From: Nymphalis io
Taxonomy: Eukaryota > Arthropoda > Insecta > Lepidoptera > Nymphalidae
Length of the DNA stretch: 64,000 nt
Direction: 5' to 3'
Assembly (NCBI RefSeq): GCF_905147045.1
Contig: NC_065908.1
Coordinates: 3,658,001-3,722,000 of the forward strand
Positions within the stretch are counted from its first letter, which is position 1. Every line of letters begins with the position of its first letter. The notes beneath the pieces were generated by a model. That model saw nothing but the letters and a program-made list of their open reading frames with translations, did not search any database and was not told where the DNA came from. The position numbers and the translations under genes were made by a program. Below are positions 32,974 to 44,885 of the stretch, one piece after another.

Positions 32974-33160
32974 ATATGTTGTGTTCCGGTTGGGTGAGTG
33001 AGCTAGTGATAGGCACAAGGGGCATAATAATTCCCAAGGTTAGTGGTGCATTGGCGATGTAAGCAACGGTTAATTATTCTTACAGCGCCTATGACAATGA
33101 GCGGTGGCACTTTCCATTAAGTGATTCATTTACCAGTCCACCTACCAATAATATAAAAAA
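32974..33160 (+). repeat. REP-D copy, diverged, abutting the previous one
   Basis: 'tatgttgtgttccggttggg', 'cacaaggggcataataattc' and 'aatgagcggtggcactttcc' in sense order. Lies 8 bp after the inverted copy, so the two face each other. Confidence 0.65.
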
Positions 33161-34832
33161 AATACATAGACAGGACGTCTACTGGGTTTTGCTACTGGTT
33201 CGTAGTACTCATCTCACTAATAATTCTGTATAAAATCATACATTTAAGGAATGCCAATTATTTTCAGGTGAAGCGGTAATATCAATCGTTGGATGTGTAA
33301 ACAATTTTTATATCACAATAATATTTTTTGGCGGATATCAATATCTATAGGGTTTCTATCGGCATAGCGTTCAGCAAACACATTATCGTCTAACCGACAA
33401 TACGTAAGCTTAAAATACACAACAAATACCAAAGCGATGCCGACGAGCCAAAGAAACTATAAGAAAAAAGAAAAAAACCAACTAATCCTCTCTGAGTATC
33501 AAATAATAAACTTGGTAGCAAGTGAATTTCGGGGATCGGGTTGCGGTGCCCTGTATGAAAAAAAATATCATTTTTTTTAAAACATCATGTGTTTAAAATT
33601 CGAACACGATGGGTAACGTCAGCGGGATCTAAAATGTCAGATTCACTTTCAATGGAGACATGGTTAAGCGTGATCTGTGCTATAGTTAATAAAACATCCG
33701 CATTAAATACTTCTTTATCATGTATATATGTAGTCTACTATTTTAAAGACAGAATCCTCTAAAGGTCTGTCACAATTCGAAAATGTGGTTCATACAGTTT
33801 GTGGGTCAAATATTGCAAATAAATTTTAAACTCAATTGATCTGGTTGGGTGACTTTAGACTGGATTTTTTGTAAGCAATTTTGTTGCTGGTGACATAACA
33901 AAATATTATATTATTTATAAAGTCTACATATAAATGTTATATATTTTAAGAAAGCTATTTTTTAATTTGTATTTATATTAAAATATAAAAAAGAAATACA
34001 CTAGTTTAATATATACATTAAATTCTTATTTCGATTGCAAAACTCATAACGAATGCAAAATTTAACCCCTGCGTCAAGTTCTATGGCGTAACGCGTCCTT
34101 CTCAGATTAACGAAATTATAAAAAAAGGCTTCCACTTAATTATGCATTCATCGCGTCCGATGCACGAAACGAAACGAAATCCCCCACAACAGGTTATCCA
34201 GATAGCGGCCGATTAAAATTATAACCCATGTGTTTTAATTAAATTTAATAGATATACAACCTTTTCCCTTTAAGCTTAGGTGTGAGTTTCAAAAATACTG
34301 GCAGTAAGATTAAGCCGGCGATAACGAACAAAAATAAAAGGCGGGCTGTTTGAATAAAGAATGCGTCACGTCAAGTGAAACGTCAAATTGTGACAGTTTC
34401 CGCGCGGGCAGGCGGTATGCCGTAGCGTACGTGCGTTGCTCCCGTCTTCTTGGAAGTATCATCTGTCTTAATACGTAATTGTACGTTGTTTTGCAATTAA
34501 TTTGGCTTATTAAAAACAATTTGGGACAGTTAAGATGGTTCAGTTGAATTTAATTTAAATTGCGTTCATCGTTGATCATAATACATATGTATATGGACTG
34601 TATATAATTTATGTTAAAATTTTGATCTTTTCTTATACCTATTCAGTTTTAAAAGCTGTTGTAAGACAATTATTTATGAAATATAATGAACTTGTAAAGT
34701 TATAGCGACAATTACTTATATATCCCACGGCCGCTTATGAACGAATCACTTATGAACGATTTGAAAGTACTACACAATTCCACGGGTACTACATCGACCA
34801 TATATGTACATTTATCTGTATATGTATTTACT
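33161..34832. other. Intergenic DNA
   Basis: GC-richer stretch at 34370-34460 ('gtttccgcgcgggcaggcgg'); otherwise AT-rich and featureless. No supported gene. Confidence 0.4.
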
Positions 34833-35031
34833 TCCCCGTTGTTCTAGTTTAGGCTATGTCGTACACACTGGCGAGTACTGCGGAATGTAGTAAAGTCACC
34901 TTAAGAGTGCTCCGTCTAGCCACGAGCGAGCACAGCACAGGCGGGAATAGAAAGCGCACACACTTGTGCACTATAACACGACCCAATCAGATAGCTAGTC
35001 TCATGGCTCCTTTGGCCGAAATCGGTCTTAA
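34833..35031 (+). repeat. SINE-B copy, diverged
   Basis: 'ccgttgttctagtttaggct' recalls the SINE-B head, and 'cacacacttgtgcactataa' with 'tggccgaaatcggtctta' is its 3' part. The B-box region is lost. Confidence 0.55.
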
Positions 35032-35121
35032 GTATCTATCATCATCTTGAACCTTAAAATTAAGGTTTTAATTGAAATTATGATATTTTATTAAATAATG
35101 AGATTTGACAAGACGTTTTAC

Positions 35122-35344
35122 TCGGTAGGGCTTTATGCAAGCCCATCTAAGTAGGTACCACCCACTCATTACATATATTATTGCCAAATAGCAACACTTA
35201 AAATTGTTGCGTTTCGATTTAAAGGGTGAGTGAGCCAGTATAACTAAAGGTACAAGGGATGTAACGTCTTAGTTCCCAAGGTTTGCCATTGGAGATGTAA
35301 GGGTGGTTAATATTTCTTATCGTGGTGGCCCATTTGCCATTATG
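35122..35344 (+). repeat. REP-D copy, diverged
   Basis: 'ggtagggctttatgcaagcc', 'agggtgagtgagccagtata' and 'cgtggtggcccatttgcc' in sense order. Confidence 0.7.
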
Positions 35345-35431
35345 ATAATAAAAATCGATCTCTCCACCCGCTATATAATAATTCCACCCGCACACCACAT
35401 TTATGTTTGATGTATTCATTTTAAGTATTAG

Positions 35432-35497
35432 TTTTTTTTATAGATTCGGTAGGCGAACGGGCAAATGTTGGTCACGTGATGATAAGTGGTCACCTAG
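35432..35497 (-). repeat. REP-D fragment, poly(T) end only
   Basis: 'ttttttttatagattcggta' and 'gtgatgataagtggtcacct'. It stops where a second, younger copy begins. Confidence 0.65.
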
Positions 35498-35511
35498 TTA
35501 TTTTTTTTTAT

Positions 35512-35802
35512 TTTTTTTATAGAATAGAAAGGCGGACGAGCATATGGGCCACCTGATGGTAAGTGGTCACCAACGCCCTTAGACATTGGCATTGTAAGAA
35601 ATGTCAACCATCGCTTACATATACAATGCGCCACCAACCTTGGGAACTAAGATTTTATGTCCCTTGTGCCTGTAATTACACTGGCTCAGTCACCCTTCAA
35701 ACCGGAACACAACAATATCAAGTACTGCTGTTCTGCGGTAGAATATCTGATGAGTGGGTGGTACCTACCCAGACGAGCTTGCACAAAGCCCTACCACCAG
35801 TA
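35512..35802 (-). repeat. REP-D copy, full length, young
   Basis: From the T-run and 'aatagaaaggcggacgagca' to 'acaaagccctaccaccagta', nearly identical to the copy at 32.7 kb. Confidence 0.9.
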
Positions 35803-36964
35803 TTTTTTTAACAGTATTTATGTGTGAATATAATCTTCGAATCCACCTTTATTACAACGTTATCACAACTTTATTCAACGGATTGAGCTGAAATTTTGAA
35901 AACCATCACAAACATCTTCAAATAATCGATGACTTTGATACTTCTATACTGTGGAGCTGTTCAGTAAGAACAGCTTAAACTGAACACCGATCACGACCGT
36001 AACACATCAGAAAGTGATATACGGCATTGACAATTATGACATTTAAAGAATACGCACATAAAAATAGCGTGTCATCGTTAGTTCATTTTCAACATCACGA
36101 GATATACGATGTGAGTCCAAGAACACTGCTTTTTTAATATGCTATCGCTAAAAAGGAGTTATCGTTGAACATCTCTTAAAAAACGCATCTTAATATTATT
36201 GCTTAACAACAAGAAAATGACTTTATTATATATTAATTTCACGAAATAATTCTACACTAAATGCTTTCTACCATTTGACGCAATCACCATTTGTACAGTA
36301 GCAATTTTTAATTTTTATTTGTTTATACTTATATTAAGTCTTCAATGTAAGTAATTCTTATAGAAATGATTAAATATTGAATGCTTGTATAAATTCAATT
36401 AAAAACACGCTCTTCTTAGTACATCATGTAAAAGATGTTTAGTACATAAGAATCAATTTATATAATAAAATTAAATCGTTTCGTGAATTTTTCCGACCAC
36501 AATGTAAGATAAAACCAATGCTTGGCATCCGATGTTGATTATTATCGATTTCTCGCTCGGATGCTCAAATAGACAAGAGACAAGGCCATGGGACAGAATT
36601 ATTTTCCAGTTATTGTAAAACGACAACAAATAATTCGTGATGAATCATATTTTCAAAATAATTATTTATGGGTTATTGAATACACGTATGGTTTTGTCGA
36701 GTTGTAAATATGTCTTTATTAAGATACATAATATTCATGGGACTTGAGTCACGAGTCCACATGACTTATATACATATATTTCTTGCTTTTATATATTTTT
36801 TGCAAATTATCATCTTGTATATTCAAATTTGTTGACAATTAAGTGTTATTTTTACATACCTCCCTATATACGACATAAAGGATTATATTATTCTTTAGTT
36901 TTTATGTATTTTAGAAGATAAATAAAATAAACATTGATGATGTTCGTCTGATGCATGTATCATG
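35803..36964. other. AT-rich intergenic DNA
   Basis: A small inverted repeat 'agctgttc', spacer 'agtaa', 'gaacagct' near 35958. No gene supported. Confidence 0.4.
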
Positions 36965-37042
36965 GGCATATTATAGTGCACTCTTGGTTGCTCAAACACA
37001 AGTGCACTTTTTAATAGGTCACTTTCATAATCCGATTGGACG
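36965..37042 (-). repeat. SINE-B fragment
   Basis: 'tattatagtgcactcttggt', 'caaacacaagtgcacttttt' and 'cataatccgattggacg' resemble the 3' half of SINE-B in reverse. Confidence 0.5.
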
Positions 37043-38705
37043 TCTCATCCTACACGACCGACTGCCCTAACCCACCCCGGGTTTTATGAAGCCAACGTTA
37101 GGTATATAATTAAGAGGAATTCAATATTAAAGGGGTATTATTTTTTGTTTTTATATAAGCTAGCCATTAGACAGACCGTCGTCTCATACGGCCTAGACAT
37201 ATGAGACATTAAAAAATAAAAAATAATCATTATAAAGACAGTCCCTAAGAGACAATAAATTATCACGAATTGCAGGCAAACGTAGCCAAAAGTAAAATAT
37301 GTCGTTAAAATATTGGAACAAATACACAAATACAGCCGAAACTCTATTATAGGCGGAACTAATCTTCCCACACCCGCGCCAGCCCGCGCCCGCGCCGTCT
37401 GCACGAATTGAAAATATAAAATAACTTTGTAAACATCTTAACGTTTTGTTGGTGGATTGTACAATCTTGATATTTGCTAATTTTATACTTCTACTGAATA
37501 TTAAACTTTATTATCTTATAAAAGCGTATGTAAATTCACGCAATGTTATTGAGTGTTTTTTTTGACGCTTAAATGTTTCATTTCCTTCATATGTCTGAAT
37601 TGTTCTAATTTTATTTTAAAATAGTGACATACTTAATTCGATACATTATTGAATACGCATTTCAATTTAAAGCACATAATATGCCATATTTAAAAACATT
37701 TCATTTTTTTTAAAAAAACATGTATAACGTCATACTTAACTCGATATAAATAAACTTTTTGAATTCGATAAAAATACCTTTATATAAATAATAAAAAAAA
37801 CATATGAGTTAGCATTTCTTGATATTCATGCAGGATGAATAATAATTAAATTGTATCTGATTAACATACATGTAAAAAGAGTAACTACTATGTTTTCTTG
37901 CGTGTTCTTATTGGTAGGATCAACATTCCGAACCGGTCGTAACTTTAAATTTAATATAATCTTGTAAAATGAATGATACAAACGTGTTTGTAAAAGTTTA
38001 CTTGAATAAAATATATAGGTATATTGATTTATATGTCCATACAATGATAACAAGAGAATACGATATTAAAAAAACAAAATACAAATATCAAAATCATTAA
38101 CACCTACTTTAAAACGGGAGCCCAATGCATCGATGCGTACTAACCAAATTACAGCGGTAGGTGAAGTGAACTATGAAAATAGGATTTCTTTATACCCTCC
38201 TCCTTCCCCTACTTTAATAATACCTCAGGTAACGGGGTAGGATTATGGTGATTGTAAGAAGCGATACCCAAGCACGGCAGATGGCTAATTACTTTGTTAT
38301 ATTTTGAAATGCGTCAACATTATGTTATGATTTAAGTAGTTCTCCAATAAATCCAGTTGATTCGTGGGAAATCGTGCTGGTTTTATTGTAGGAATGAAAT
38401 AATTGCTAATTTGAGTAATTTATGATATGAAAGATAACATAAAAAAACAATGGTTTGATAAACGTCCTGAATTTAACGAGTTGCTAAGTCTATTTCGGGG
38501 TCTGGCTGACCCCAAAATTCGTGATGACAGGTGTAATTTTGTTGAAACGTGGGGTGAAATAAAATAAGAAAGTACGATACATCCGAACTATATACATATT
38601 ATGTACTAATGTACTAATGCATGTTGGTTTATGTGCTTAAGATTAATCGACATCGTTTAAATCACTATGAAAGTTGGCAAATTTGTAAATGCATTTTGTA
38701 TGGAG
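37043..38705. other. AT-rich intergenic DNA
   Basis: C-rich patch at 37370-37400 ('acccgcgccagcccgcgccc'). Open frames at 37138-37404 and 37826-38053 have no domain; not called. Confidence 0.4.
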
Positions 38706-38880
38706 GTTTTTTTTCATATAGAATAAGAAGACGGATGAATACGGCTTGATGGTAAGTGGTCACCAACGCCCATAGACATTGGCATTGTAAGAAATGTCAA
38801 CCATCGCTTTCATCACCAATGCGCCACCAACCTTGGGAACTAAGATATTATGTCCCTTGTGCCTATAATTACAATTACAG
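38706..38880 (-). repeat. REP-D fragment, A-tail half
   Basis: 'gatggtaagtggtcaccaac' to 'cttgtgcctataattacaat'; ends abruptly in the middle of the unit. Confidence 0.75.
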
Positions 38881-38993
38881 TTCTCCACTCCAATGCTACC
38901 TTTATTGTAACTCACAACTAGATGGCGCTGCAATAACAACTTGTGTACCTACTACTACTACGGAGAATATTTTTATAATTAGTTAATAGCCAT

Positions 38994-39018
38994 AAAAAAA
39001 AAAAAAAAAAAAAAAACA
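38994..39018. repeat. Poly(A) run
   Basis: More than 20 consecutive A, just before a reverse SINE-A. Confidence 0.9.
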
Positions 39019-39051
39019 AAATAGATTATTACAATAAAAGTTAAAGGTAAA

Positions 39052-39258
39052 AAGCAACAGCCTGTAATGATACCACAGCTGGACTGAGGTCTCTTTTACG
39101 TTTAAGAAGGTTAGTAGCTTATTCCACCACGCTGATCCAATGCGTATTGGAGAATACACATGACACATTGATACACGGAGGTATCGTCGCGATGCTTTCC
39201 TTAACCGTGCCCAGGCACGGGATGAATTATAAAAACCCAAATTAATCCCATGAAAACA
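39052..39258 (-). repeat. SINE-A copy, reverse, head missing
   Basis: 'agcaacagcctgtaatgata', 'cttattccaccacgctgatc' and 'gggatgaattataaaaaccc' in tail-to-middle order. Confidence 0.7.
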
Positions 39259-39484
39259 CCCATGAAGTCATCCAAATTAACCCATAATCTTACAAAACCC
39301 ACAAGACCGATATACTCGTACTTCGCTATTTCGATTCGTATACTTTTCTTTTAATTTTAAGTAAGATGTTCCATCGATTAATCACTAAACAAATGTGTCT
39401 GGACATCCATAACAGAACGATTTTCAAGGTATTTCCTACCTGGCAAAGGCACTATCTGGAACCAGCTTTCGCCAGCGACTTTTC

Positions 39485-39655
39485 CGAACCGATATGATAT
39501 AGAAACCTTCAAGAAAAGATCGTACTCATTGCTTAATGGCCGGCAACGCACCTGTCAGCCCTCGGGTGTTGCAGATGTCCATGGGCAGTGGTAGTCACTT
39601 TCCATCAGGTGCGCCTCATGCTCGTTTGCCCCCTCTTACGTAATTCCCTTTTTTA
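39485..39655 (+). mobile_element. LINE 3' fragment whose end resembles that of REP-D
   Basis: The plus strand encodes 'YDIETFKKRSYSLLNGRQRT', like the end of a lepidopteran LINE reverse-transcriptase protein, followed by the abundant tail 'ggccggcaacgcacctgtca', 'gatgtccatgggcagtggta' and 'tcactttccatcaggtgcgc'. The last part resembles the REP-D 3' end ('ccacttaccatcaggtggcc'). Confidence 0.6.
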
Positions 39656-40102
39656 TATATTACTATATGCTCGTATGTATGTCCTAGTCGTATTTAACTA
39701 TTTTTTCTAACGAAATATATATAATATTCAACTTTATTTACTAAATAAAACACGATAATAGGTATTATAAGGATATCAATTAAAAAATAAAAAAAATATT
39801 CCAACAATAAAATATTCCACATGAGAAAATGTTTAAAGCCTTTCAAATTATATGTTTACAAACCAAACACTTATTTGTTACGTGTACAATGGATAGATTA
39901 ACATCTAGCACTTTTGTTGCGCAAGCGCATACAATCGCGGTAAAAGCTAAAACGCACCGACACGATCAAAGGCGTACCGACAATGATGAGGTTTGTTATG
40001 GTTAAAAAAAATCCCGTTTTTGGTGTAAATCCCGTGAATATGCCAATTTGAGTAAAAACTCGGATAGCCCAATAGGTTTTCGTTGGATTAGTTACTAAAC
40101 TC

Positions 40103-40137
40103 GAGACATATTAATAGTGTAACTATTAATATGTCTC
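40103..40137. repeat. Perfect inverted repeat, 15-bp arms, 5-nt spacer
   Basis: 'gagacatattaatag' (40103-40117), spacer 'tgtaa', then its exact reverse complement (40123-40137). Confidence 0.95.
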
Positions 40138-40222
40138 ATATGTTACCGCCAAACAACAACAATTAATATTGTTGTGTTCTGGAAGGGTAAGTGAACTAGT
40201 ACAGGCAGAAGGGATATCATAT
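40137..40222 (+). repeat. REP-D fragment, degraded
   Basis: 'atgttaccgccaaacaacaa', 'tattgttgtgttctggaagg' and 'gtgaactagtacaggcagaa' fit the central part of REP-D. It starts where the palindrome ends. Confidence 0.5.
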
Positions 40223-40597
40223 GCCCCTTAGCTTAAATAAAAATATTGATATTGAACTTAATTTCATTTATCATTATATAAAGTAATATATATTTTCAAG
40301 TAAATAATTTTAATAAAATTTAATAAAAATAACTTAGAAGCATTATTATAGGAAAAAGTTACAATCATATTCATGAATGCCACCTCTTGGAGGGTAGCTA
40401 CAATAATATGAATTCTCTCCCTTCAGGACTATCCCTCTTGCCTCCGTTTCAGTATCACGCCCTCTGAATACAGATGTCGTTACGAGTTCCAATCTGCTTC
40501 CTATGCAACTTGTTAAATATTTGAATTATATGTTTATGAAAACTAAGTTGTTTTTTATCAGGACGTTAGGAAAATAATACTTTAACTTCAGCAATAT

Positions 40598-40690
40598 AGA
40601 TTAGTGGATAGAATACGTAGATTTTAATCAAAGGTCGCGTTTTTAAAACCGTTTTAAATAAGTGAACCTCATTGTGATTTCATTTATTTT
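40598..40690 (+). repeat. SINE-A head fragment
   Basis: 'gattagtggatagaatacgt' and 'aatcaaaggtcgcg' match the tRNA-like head; the B-box is degraded. Confidence 0.45.
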
Positions 40691-40824
40691 TATCAAGTAC
40701 TCACTACTCGATGTCATAATAATACTCTTGTTTTTCCGTGGAGATCTGAAATGATATTCATAAGCGTAACTCAGACACCAGCTCTACACACATTCTAGAC
40801 TATGAATGTATATATATCATGATG

Positions 40825-41189
40825 ACTGCCTCGTTGGTCTAGTGGCTTGATGTAAGGCCGCAGACTCGGAGGTCCTGGGTTCAATTCCCAGGTCGGGCCA
40901 GTAAAAAGTTATTCGGTTTTTCTGTCAGAAAATTCTCAATAGCAGCCCGGAGTCTGGAAGTTGGAAGTGTTTTCACTCCCGTGCCTCGGGAAAGCACGTA
41001 AAGCCGTTGGTACTGCGCCTGAACTCTATCCGGTCGTGTCGGATTGCGGTGCCATCGGCTTATGAGAGTTAGGGAATAGAGAGTGCACTTGTGTTTGCGC
41101 ACATATTTGTGCACTATAATATCTCCTGCGCAGTTGGTTAATCTCTCTTGAGATTGGCAGCCGTGGCCGAAATCGGTCTGGAGGACATT
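40825..41189 (+). mobile_element. SINE-B copy, best preserved
   Basis: A-box 'tggtctagtggcttgatg', B-box 'gggttcaattcccaggtc', then 'gcccggagtctggaagttgg', 'aagccgttggtactgcgcct', 'gcacatatttgtgcacta' and 'ggccgaaatcggtctggagg'. Used as the reference for SINE-B here. Confidence 0.88.
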
Positions 41190-41647
41190 TTTTATTCAAT
41201 AGATAATAATATCACCTTTTATTTATTTAAGGTCTGTTTTTGTGAAGATAAATAAATACTATTTATAAATACATATCGTGCTCAACGATAAAAGTAAGTA
41301 TCGTAAGGATACCCGTATGTGCATGTATTTTTTCCCGTCAATTCCAAAACTATATCAGCTGTTATTTTTTTTACTTCTTAGAGACCTTAAAACATCATTA
41401 TGACTAAAGTTCAATGAACAAGTTACTGATTTATTACTGACATTAATAGGCTGCGATGACAACAGACTGAGACGAAACTGATTCTTTAAGGTTTTCGTCT
41501 TTTCATTTACATAATGTCAGATTATATAGCTCTGTTTGAGTTCAAAAATTTTGTATTCTTTAGTAGTAAGACAAATTATTCACGTAAAATCAACACGGGG
41601 CTGTGATTAGCTAACAAAAACCATTCTTTATATCGTTACAGTTTGAA

Positions 41648-41817
41648 TGTTGGGAACTAAGATGTTTTCCCTTGTGCCTGTAATTACACTGGCTCACTCA
41701 CCCTTCAAACCGGAACACAACAATACCAAGTACTGCTGTTTTGCGGTAGAATAGAATATCTGATGAGTGGTTGGTACCTACCCAGACGACCTTGCACAAA
41801 TCCCTACCACCAGTAAT
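41648..41817 (-). repeat. REP-D fragment, 5' half
   Basis: 'tgggaactaagatgttttcc' to 'ctaccaccagtaat'; the A-tail half is missing. Confidence 0.8.
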
Positions 41818-41915
41818 ATAATGAGAATAATGAAACCAATTATTCGTCGATCTAAAGTTGATAAGACTGTAGATACAGATTGATAAGACTTCGAATCTTC
41901 ATCTGTACATTTGAA

Positions 41916-41980
41916 ACCGAGATTGCTTAGTGGATAGAAATGTTTACCACAACCAACGATCAAAAGACAGATTTGAATCC
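41916..41980 (+). repeat. SINE-A head fragment running into a palindrome
   Basis: 'cgagattgcttagtggatag' fits the SINE-A A-box region and 'gatttgaatcc' its B-box region, but the sequence then folds back on itself instead of continuing into the SINE body. Confidence 0.5.
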
Positions 41981-42005
41981 ACAACGGATTCAAATCTGTC
42001 TTTTG
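41961..42005. repeat. Perfect inverted repeat, 20-bp arms, 5-nt spacer
   Basis: 'caaaagacagatttgaatcc' (41961-41980), spacer 'acaac', then its exact reverse complement (41986-42005). Confidence 0.97.
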
Positions 42006-42079
42006 AAATGTAAGATAAAATTCATGTTCTCTTTCAACCGCAATTCGACAGGAACTAACAACTGCATAGGAGATATTAT

Positions 42080-42354
42080 GGTGATCATGTGTGCCCGTGA
42101 TTACTGGGTTACTCTATTCCCTCGGCTTTATAAGCCAATGCAAGCCAACACGACCGAAGAGATTTGGATCGCAGAGCCAATGGCGATACGTGTTAATCAA
42201 GGCAAGGGAGCCGTGTTCGTAACCCTAAGCTGTTACTAAGACCAATTTTGAGACAGTAAAATATTTTTTTTTTAACTAGACCAGAGGTTCTTACACAGTA
42301 ATCTTTTGATTAACAGCCAAGAAGTATTACCACTAGATCAACAAGACAGTGCTG
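42080..42354 (-). repeat. SINE-B copy, reverse, diverged
   Basis: 'ttactctattccctcggctt', 'aagccaacacgaccgaagag' and near the end 'ccactagatcaacaagacag' (the head in reverse) follow SINE-B order. Confidence 0.65.
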
Positions 42355-43367
42355 ATAACAGTATATAATTAGTATGTTTCGTCAAAAATTCTAAATCCAA
42401 CAGTGGGACATTCATAGGCTTTTACTAAATGGACCCAAACTAACAGACTGATCATTAAGCACCAAATAGCAATTATAACAAAAGGCGAAACAAATAAAAA
42501 TAAAACGAATACAACAATAAATAACCGCCCTATCTCGCTCTTGGCTTACCAGGGGGTTCGGACCCCTTTATAAAAATAGTGATGTTACTACACACTATTC
42601 TGAACTTGTCGATAAATATGGATGCACTTGATTTTGACCTTTATGTTATTACCTTGGATTTATATAAACGTTGTTATATTTGGAATGGAGTTAATAAATA
42701 AATGGGCTTATATAAATAGCTTTATACTTTATATAGTGTACACGTGTGGAGAATAACGGGCTGAATTTGATCTGATTGTTTTATTTAAAAAATTGTCTTA
42801 ATAAATGTTGTAATGGTGTACCAAATTGGTATGTTTTTACTTGATTTTAATGTATAAACAGTATATGCAATGCATATGGTAAAAATATGGTTGTTCTTTT
42901 TATTTTAATTTTGTATATTATAAAATTTGTATAAACATAGTTTCAACAAATAAATTTCCTTTCCAAGGAATAATTATAAAATCTAATTTTTTATGTTATA
43001 AAATTATAAGCGTTACTTATATAAATAAAAGCCGACCTTCGGTCGAGACTCGATGTGGTTTTCTTAAATCCCATAATTTAAATCAAGTAAATAAAAAAAA
43101 TTAGTCTAATTTACTCTCACTTATCCGTACATAGATATGAGAATAGATTAGAATTCTATATAGATTTCAACACCTTAAATCGCTTACCAACTATGAACAC
43201 GCTGCGATCCACCAACAGAAGGCTCGTGGAAGGGATGTCAAAGTACTCAAGTACATGTAGCAGCTGTCTGGTCTTACACCAGCGTTAACATATTTTTTCG
43301 ACTCAAATTTGGTGTACCAAAAAAAGTTAAAAGTTTTTCATAGTAGTCCTTCTGATTCAGAATCTGT
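42355..43367. other. AT-rich intergenic DNA
   Basis: 'agggggttcggacccctt' near 42548 is a short GC-rich hairpin. No gene supported. Confidence 0.4.
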
Positions 43368-43545
43368 AATGCCATCTGATAGTAAGTGATCACCACCCAT
43401 AGACATTAGCGCTATACGAAGTATTAATCATTCCTTACATAGCCAATACGCCACCTACCTTGAGTAAGACTACTAATTAAGATATTACCTTCCTTGGGTC
43501 GGTAGTTACACTGGCTCACTCAAACACAACAACACTGTGATGTTC
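43368..43545 (-). repeat. REP-D copy, diverged
   Basis: 'catctgatagtaagtgatca', 'gccaatacgccacctacctt' and 'gttacactggctcactcaaa' in antisense order; followed by a short (TATC)n run. Confidence 0.65.
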
Positions 43546-43953
43546 GTAAATAAACGAACTTATCTATCTATCTATTCGTCATAATATTACTTACACATCA
43601 ATATTACAATTTACAAACATAGACAACCATGTAAATATGCGGCTTTTGCTCTGCTTATATCTTCAGAGACGAGCCCTATATATACTGATCTTCCAATTAA
43701 AACAAAGTTTGTTACTTAAGTAATAAAATTAAATAAAAAATTTAGTTTTTGCTATACATTTGAATTTTGTTTTTTTTTTTTATTTTTTAAATTTAATATT
43801 GTATATTCTAAAAGTGTTTGTGCATAGTTTATGAATAGAAAAAATTAATTTTAATATATAATAACAAAATGTATTTTTACTTTCGCGTGTGGCTTGTTTA
43901 AGAATTACGCTATATCTGTAAGCGTTTTTCGAGTATAGAACTGTACTAGCTAT

Positions 43954-43975
43954 TTGATGATGATGATGATGATGG
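43954..43975. repeat. (GAT)n microsatellite
   Basis: Six to seven tandem GAT units. RTE elements here end in the same triplet, so this may be an RTE tail, but no RTE coding sequence precedes it. Confidence 0.85.
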
Positions 43976-43978
43976 GAT

Positions 43979-44040
43979 TAGCCAGCTGTGCAGGACATAT
44001 TATACTTCACAAGTGTGTTCGCAAACAGAAATGCACTCTT
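43979..44040 (-). repeat. SINE-B fragment
   Basis: 'gccagctgtgcaggacatat' and 'cacaagtgtgttcgcaaaca' match the 3' part of SINE-B in reverse. Confidence 0.5.
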
Positions 44041-44885
44041 TATTGCGTCATCATACCTTTACAACCACCCAGTCAAAATGTAAAATTAAATACAAAAGAC
44101 ATTGTGTCGTTATGTCAAAAAACATTATTGTATCTTCAAAAGACATCTTAAAAAATGTCTTAACAATTACAATAATGTACTTCAATTCTATAAAGCTATT
44201 AAGGGTCATAATCGTTTACATCCCGTTCTTCAATTTATCGACAGTTTTCCTCACTAAACGCTCGCGGGTCGATCCTGATCCCCGATACAATTACACCCTG
44301 TGTGTAGACTCGTTACTACACAATCTTCTCAACACTCGGTTAACATCAAACAAAAATAACCCTTGAAACAAACCATTAAAGTCCACAATACTTCAACGAT
44401 ACAACCCTCAAACTTTCACCTCTTTCAATAGGAGTTTAAACCTAAATACCTTGCGTAGGAAAGCTTTCACTTTTCAGGAATTATTTTAGTTGTATCTTCA
44501 ATCGAAATTGGACTTAATTGTTTCGTTTTAAAGTTTAATATTGGTTGTTTTTCGTGAGTTTTTCCGAAGGCGGTAGACTTAATACTCCCGAAACCAATTC
44601 TCGAGGGTACGAAGGTTTAAATGCTCCAAACAATGGATGGAACAATTCGATATTTAGCCGATTATAAATGTTCACGGTAATGCTCTTAGCGAAGATTTTT
44701 GCCTCGATTCTTAAGGTTTCCAAGATAAGTTATAACTTGATAAACTACAGTATAACTTTGCATATAACAAAATGTAAATTGTCTCATTATATTTAAGGAT
44801 TGTAGTAAAGTACGTTTTGCGGTTTTGAATTTTTATTGGCAATTTTTGAACTCATAATGTTGTGTATTTATTTCTGTGTATTTTT
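44041..44885. other. Intergenic DNA
   Basis: Open frames at 44013-44366 and 44535-44723 show no domain and no splice context; not called. Confidence 0.4.

Noticed and set aside
43954..43975. CRISPR or other array signal from the (GAT)n tract
   Set aside because: Simple microsatellite without spacers; the genome is eukaryotic.
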